From RYN-230 sp963711705 (GTDB taxonomy: Bacteria; Actinomycetota; Actinomycetes; Streptosporangiales; Streptosporangiaceae): DNA of 64,000 nt. The stretch is from positions 1 through 64,000 of the forward strand of contig CAVQFM010000022.1 of assembly GCA_963711705.1 (NCBI GenBank), read 5' to 3'. Position 1 is the first letter of the stretch. Each line of letters begins with the position of its first letter. Shown here piece after piece: positions 60,432 through 64,000 of this stretch. The position numbers were made by a program, and so were the translations under genes. The notes beneath the pieces were generated by a model. The model did not search any database and was not told where the DNA came from. It worked only from the letters and a program-made list of their open reading frames with translations.

Positions 60432-61772
60432 GTGTCGCACGCAGGGGACGTTGCCTCGGTCACCGAGCGCCTGCGGGCCGAGGGCGTGGACGTGATCCGG
60501 GTGTCCTACCCCGACCTGATCGGCGTGGACCGCGGCCGCGATGTGCTGCTCGATGAGCTGGCCACGGCGATGGACCACGGGCTGGCGTTCTGCCGCGCGG
60601 TCTACCACACCTCGCCGATGGGCGACGTGGTGCCGGTGCAGGGCGGCCTGGAAGCCGGGCTGCCGGACATCCTGGTCCGCCCCGACCTGGCCACGCTGAC
60701 CGCGCTGCCGTGGGAGCCGAACGCGGCCTGGTGCCTGGGCGAGGCCAGCACGCCGGACGGCGCGCCCGCGCCCGAGTCACCGCGCAGCGTCACCCGGCGG
60801 GTGGCCAGCCGGCTCGGCGAGCTGGGGTACACCCTGGTGTGCGGCCCGGAGCTGGAGTTCTTCGTGTGCGAACCGGGCCCGGACGGGACCTGGCGCCGGT
60901 ACGCCAACGACCTGGGCAACGTGTACGTGGTCGGCCGCAAGGGCGACCCGCAGGGGCTGCTCGTGCACATGCTCCGCCAGCTGCGGGACGCCGGGCTGCG
61001 GGTGACCGCGGCCAACCACGAGTTCTCCCCCGGCCAGTTCGAGATCAACCTGGGCCACTCGGACCTGCTCGATGCGGCCGACCGGTCGTTCCGGCTCAAG
61101 TCCGCGGTGCAGGAGATCGCCCGGCACCGCGACCTGCTGGCCACGTTCATGGCCAAGCCGTTCAACGACGAGGGCGGCTCCGGGTTCCACGTGCACGTGT
61201 CGGTGAACGACGAGTCGGGCCGCAACGTGTTCGGCGACCCGGCCGGGGCGGACGGGCTGTCCGGGCTGGGCCGGCACGCGATCGGCGGCGTGCTGCGGCA
61301 CGCCCCCGCGCTGAGCGCGCTGCTCAACCCGACCATCAACTCCTACAAGCGGTTCGGCCCGGACACGCTGGCGCCGTGGCTGATCGACTGGGGCCTGGAC
61401 AACCGCAGCGCGATGGTGCGGGTGCCGCCGGAACGCGGCCCGGCCGCCCGGATGGAGATCCGGCTGGGCGACGCCACCGCCAACCCCTACCTGGCCATGG
61501 CGGCCGTCGGCGCGGCCGTCTGGCTGGGCATCCAGGACAAGGCCGAGCCACCGGCCAAGCTCGAGGGCTACGGCTACGACCCGGACCAGGCCGAGCTGCT
61601 GCCGCAGCGGCTGGGCGACGCGCTGGACGCGCTGGAGGCCGACCGCGAGCTGGCCGCGGTGCTCGGCGAGTACTTCGTCACCTCATTCCTGAGCTACAAG
61701 CGCAACGAGATCGAGCGGTTCGAGCGGTTCGTCACCGACTGGGAGTTCCGCGAGTACGCCTATCACCTCTGA
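60432..61772 (+). CDS. Glutamine-synthetase-like ligase (gamma-glutamyl-amine or FluG-like type)
   Basis: 446 residues, GTG after GGGGAG. CGPELEFFVCEPGPDGTWRR and NHEFSPGQFEINLGHSDLLD carry metal-binding glutamates, MAKPFNDEGGSGFHVHVSVN the ATP/Mg region, INSYKRFGPDTLAP and NRSAMVRVPPERGPAARMEI the catalytic arginines. The length and divergence from GlnA suggest ligation of glutamate to an amine other than ammonia, as in GlnA3/PuuA-type enzymes. An APC permease and an amidohydrolase are neighbours, as in amine catabolic loci. Confidence 0.9.
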   Translation: MSHAGDVASVTERLRAEGVDVIRVSYPDLIGVDRGRDVLLDELATAMDHGLAFCRAVYHTSPMGDVVPVQGGLEAGLPDILVRPDLATLTALPWEPNAAWCLGEASTPDGAPAPESPRSVTRRVASRLGELGYTLVCGPELEFFVCEPGPDGTWRRYANDLGNVYVVGRKGDPQGLLVHMLRQLRDAGLRVTAANHEFSPGQFEINLGHSDLLDAADRSFRLKSAVQEIARHRDLLATFMAKPFNDEGGSGFHVHVSVNDESGRNVFGDPAGADGLSGLGRHAIGGVLRHAPALSALLNPTINSYKRFGPDTLAPWLIDWGLDNRSAMVRVPPERGPAARMEIRLGDATANPYLAMAAVGAAVWLGIQDKAEPPAKLEGYGYDPDQAELLPQRLGDALDALEADRELAAVLGEYFVTSFLSYKRNEIERFERFVTDWEFREYAYHL

Positions 61773-63262
61773 GCGGGCGAGGCCGCTTCCGGGCCGGGCC
61801 CGCCCGCCTGCTCGCTCAGGTCGGCGAGCTGGCGGCTGGCCGGCCGCCGGGCGCGGAACACGAAGGTAGACAGAAAGCCGACCACGAGCAGGCCCAGCGC
61901 GAACCACGGGGCCAGGATGGTCGGGCTGGTCACCTTGTAGAACGACCCGAAGATGGCGCCCGCGGTGATCAGGATGCCGATGATGGCCGACACGATGATC
62001 GAGACCCGGCGCCCGTGCTGGGCGAAGCTGCGCAGCGAGCCGGCCGACATCAGCAGGTACACCACGACCAGGGCGAAGCCGCCGAACGTGGAGCCCCAGG
62101 CGAACATCGCGAAGTAGTGCGGGGTGCCCGGCAGCGCGAACAGGCCGGTCCAGAACTGGTTGACGAGCAGGGTGATCACGGCGGTGGCGACGATGATCGC
62201 GCCCGCGCCCAGCGGGGAACCGTGCTTCTTCGACACCGCCGCCAGCGGGGCGGGCACTCGCCGGTCGCGGGCCATGGCGAAGACACCGCGGGACGCGGAC
62301 ACCGCGCAGCCGATCGCCACGGCCAGCATGTCGAGCAGCACGACCAGCTCCAGCAGCCGGTCGATCCAGGTCCCGCCGTAGCCGCCCGCGCTGGCCGGCC
62401 CGCCCAGCGCGAACAGCGGCGCGGCCGCCGCCGCGGTCAGCGTCTTGAGGCTGTAGTGGAAGCCGGCCACCTCCACGTACGCCGCCAGCACGAAGAACAC
62501 GGTGGCGATGCCGGCCGAGGCCAGCACCGCGATCGGGATCTCCCGGCGCGGGTTGGGCGTCTCCTCGGCCAGGTTGGCCGCGGTCTCGAAGCCGACGAAC
62601 AGCAGCACGCCGTACAGCACGCCGAAGAAGATCCCGGACCAGCCGTCCGCGGCCGAGGAGGGATTGAACGGCTTGAGGCTGTTGGCCGAGCCCAGCTTGG
62701 CGATGACCGTGATGAAGAAGATCGTGACGACCACGATGGAGACCAGCGCCAGGGCCAGCTGGCTGCGGGTGGACAGCCGGACCCCGAAGTACAGGATGAC
62801 CGCGATCAGCGCGATCAGCAGCAGCGTCCAGGCCCAGGACGGCAGCGGGTTCACCTTGAACTCGGCGGCGATCGTGCTCTGCAGGTAGCCGCCGATGAGC
62901 AGCAGCAGCCCGTTCAGCAGCACGATCACCCCGCCGTAGTACAGCCAGCCCGCGGCCGTGCCCACCCGCTCGCCGAGCCCGCGGGTCACGTAGTCATACA
63001 GCGAGCCAGCCGCGTGGATCTCCCGGGCGTAGCTGGACACGATCCAGCCCAGCGCGAACACGCCGACCGCGGCGATCAGCACCGACAGCGGCGACGCGAC
63101 CCCGCCGCCCTTGCCGGACGCGCTGATCACCCCGACGACCAGCGGGATGACAAAGGCCGAGGAGAACACCGGGCCGATGAACCCGACGGACTGGGCGATG
63201 ACATTGGGGAGCGAGAGGATCTTCGCCCCGAGGCGCTCGTACTGTGGCTCGGAACTCGCCAT
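61763..63262 (-). CDS. APC-family amino acid/amine permease
   Basis: 499 residues with about 12 hydrophobic segments, ATG after AAGGAGGG. The N-terminus IAQSVGFIGPVFSSAFVIPL, then FVGFETAANLAEETPNPRRE and FAMARDRRVPAPLAAVSKKH are APC-superfamily landmarks. It imports an amino acid or amine by proton symport. It starts 11 nt after the amidohydrolase stop and overlaps the end of the convergent ligase gene by 10 nt. Confidence 0.93.
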   Translation of the reverse strand: MASSEPQYERLGAKILSLPNVIAQSVGFIGPVFSSAFVIPLVVGVISASGKGGGVASPLSVLIAAVGVFALGWIVSSYAREIHAAGSLYDYVTRGLGERVGTAAGWLYYGGVIVLLNGLLLLIGGYLQSTIAAEFKVNPLPSWAWTLLLIALIAVILYFGVRLSTRSQLALALVSIVVVTIFFITVIAKLGSANSLKPFNPSSAADGWSGIFFGVLYGVLLFVGFETAANLAEETPNPRREIPIAVLASAGIATVFFVLAAYVEVAGFHYSLKTLTAAAAAPLFALGGPASAGGYGGTWIDRLLELVVLLDMLAVAIGCAVSASRGVFAMARDRRVPAPLAAVSKKHGSPLGAGAIIVATAVITLLVNQFWTGLFALPGTPHYFAMFAWGSTFGGFALVVVYLLMSAGSLRSFAQHGRRVSIIVSAIIGILITAGAIFGSFYKVTSPTILAPWFALGLLVVGFLSTFVFRARRPASRQLADLSEQAGGPGPEAASPAQR

Positions 63263-63273
63263 CGTGCCCTCCT

Positions 63274-64000
63274 TTATGGTGCGAGCAGGGGGATCCGCAG
63301 CACCCTGGCCGCGTTCCCGGCGAAGATCGCGGCGGTCTCGGCCTCAGGCAGGCCGAGCGCCTCGATGTCGGCGATCGTGTCCGCGATGACGGTCGGCCCG
63401 CCGAGCGGCATGTCGGTGCCGAACAGCAGGTGACCGGCACCGAAGAAACCCAGCGCGCAGCGCACCGCGTGCGCCGCGCCGAACAGCGCGGTGTCGGTGT
63501 AGAACCGGCGGAAGTAATCCATCGGCTCGTGACCCAGGCCGGCCAGGATCGCGGCCCGGTCCGGGTCCTCCAGCGGCGCGGCCAGCCGCGCGGAGAAGTG
63601 CGGCACCATGGCCCCGGCGTGATGGGCGATGACCCGCAGCCCGGGATGCCGGTCGAAGCAGCCCGAGTAGACCAGCCGGGCCATGGCCACCGACGTCTCG
63701 TAGGGCCAGCCCAGCGACCACCAGATGCCGTACCGCGACCGGGACTCCGCCGGGTAGTCGGCCCACGCTTCGCTGCGGGTGGGGTGCAGCCACAGCGCGC
63801 CGTCCAGCCGGGTGACGGTCTCGAAGACCGGCTCGAACCGGGGCGCGTCCAGCGGCTGCCCGCACACGTTGGTGTGCAGCTGCGCCCCGAGCGCGCCCAG
63901 CTCGGTCATGGCCCGGCTCAGCTCCGCGGCGGCCGCGGCGGGGTCGCTCATCGGCAGCGCGGCGGAAAAGCCGGCGAACCGGTCCGGGTACCGGGCGACC
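63274..64000 (-). CDS. Amidohydrolase (amidohydrolase_2/ACMSD-like), runs off the window
   Basis: The first residues lie beyond the right edge; the frame is open to 64000 (RYPDRFAGFSAALPM and on). GAQLHTNVCGQPLDAPRF, LWLHPTRSEAW, RVIAHHAGAMVPHFSARL and HLLFGTDMPLGGP hold the histidine and aspartate ligands of the aminocarboxymuconate-semialdehyde decarboxylase-like group. Members decarboxylate or hydrolyse aromatic acids. It is co-directional with the APC permease (11 nt apart). In fungi FluG joins this fold with a glutamine-synthetase-like domain; here both are near-neighbour genes. Confidence 0.88.
   Translation of the reverse strand, partial: VARYPDRFAGFSAALPMSDPAAAAAELSRAMTELGALGAQLHTNVCGQPLDAPRFEPVFETVTRLDGALWLHPTRSEAWADYPAESRSRYGIWWSLGWPYETSVAMARLVYSGCFDRHPGLRVIAHHAGAMVPHFSARLAAPLEDPDRAAILAGLGHEPMDYFRRFYTDTALFGAAHAVRCALGFFGAGHLLFGTDMPLGGPTVIADTIADIEALGLPEAETAAIFAGNAARVLRIPLLAP

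Noticed and set aside
60710..63433. Plus-strand open frame of about 900 codons across the ligase and permease genes
   Set aside because: It is out of frame with the glutamine-synthetase-like gene and antisense to the permease; Gln/Arg/Asp-rich low complexity marks it as a shadow.
1..64000. CRISPR arrays, tRNA or rRNA genes
   Set aside because: No regularly spaced direct repeats were noticed and no cloverleaf with TTCGA-type loops was recognised by eye; a covariance-model scan would be needed to exclude tRNAs formally.

Overview
The window is about 64 kb of very GC-rich DNA (roughly 70% or more) with GTG starts, Shine-Dalgarno sites of the AGGAGG type, F420-dependent luciferase-like enzymes, MmyB-type XRE regulators, an ECF42-type sigma factor with a DGPF-domain neighbour and many one-component regulators. 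This points to the chromosome of a soil-type actinomycete (Actinomycetota, possibly a Streptosporangiales or Catenulisporales relative). The sequence alone does not settle the genus. No tRNA, rRNA or CRISPR array was seen.

The left 5.9 kb is a decayed mobile region. It holds remnants of a DJ-1/PfpI protein, a gamma-glutamylcyclotransferase-like protein and a PD-(D/E)XK-like protein, a cold-shock gene with a pair of compensating indels, and a tyrosine-recombinase gene split by an IS110-family element. The IS110 element is the best find. Both ends can be placed to the base at a CT core (3537-3538 and 5213-5214), and joining the flanks restores the recombinase reading frame exactly. The leader upstream of the transposase folds as a bridge RNA whose target and donor guides match the flanks and the element ends. 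A -35 box in the right end and a -10 box completed by the left end would form a 17-bp-spaced promoter only in the excised circle.

From 6 to 25 kb: a quinone oxidoreductase beside an IclR remnant; an XRE/MmyB regulator divergent from an NTF2-like protein and a 14-TM exporter; an alpha/beta hydrolase divergent from a frameshifted TetR gene; an orphan FtsX-type permease; a glycosyltransferase/methyltransferase pair with a large LuxR (LAL) regulator and a second DHA2 exporter; a winged-helix regulator divergent from a YtcJ-like amidohydrolase; and a frameshifted enoyl-CoA hydratase.

From 25 to 55 kb are housekeeping-accessory genes: an ATP-grasp ligase and a serine beta-lactamase-fold enzyme in tandem; membrane and secreted proteins; a TetR/alpha-beta hydrolase/carbonic-anhydrase unit with two 15-bp palindromic operators; an ATP-dependent DNA ligase; OsmC; ECF sigma plus YCII; 5-formyl-THF cyclo-ligase; and a six-gene operon (ABC ATPase, permease, histidine kinase, response regulator, DUF998 protein, tRNase Z-like hydrolase). 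Further right are two hydrolases, a Bax-inhibitor-like protein, a chimeric ORF joining two enzyme fragments, and a secreted seven-repeat propeller protein.

From 55 kb to the end is an aromatic/amine catabolic locus: luciferase-like monooxygenase, FAH-family hydrolase/decarboxylase, LigB-type 3,4-dihydroxyphenylacetate dioxygenase, semialdehyde dehydrogenase, acetoacetate-decarboxylase-like protein, glutamine-synthetase-like ligase, APC permease, and an amidohydrolase that runs off the window. Three copies of one palindromic motif (ATCGTTTG...AACGAT type) lie before the three promoters, suggesting one regulator outside the window. Several genes elsewhere (TetR at 11.7 kb, LAL regulator, enoyl-CoA hydratase, the 51 kb membrane protein) are each broken by apparent one-base losses in GC-rich tracts, so sequence errors should be considered before calling them true pseudogenes.
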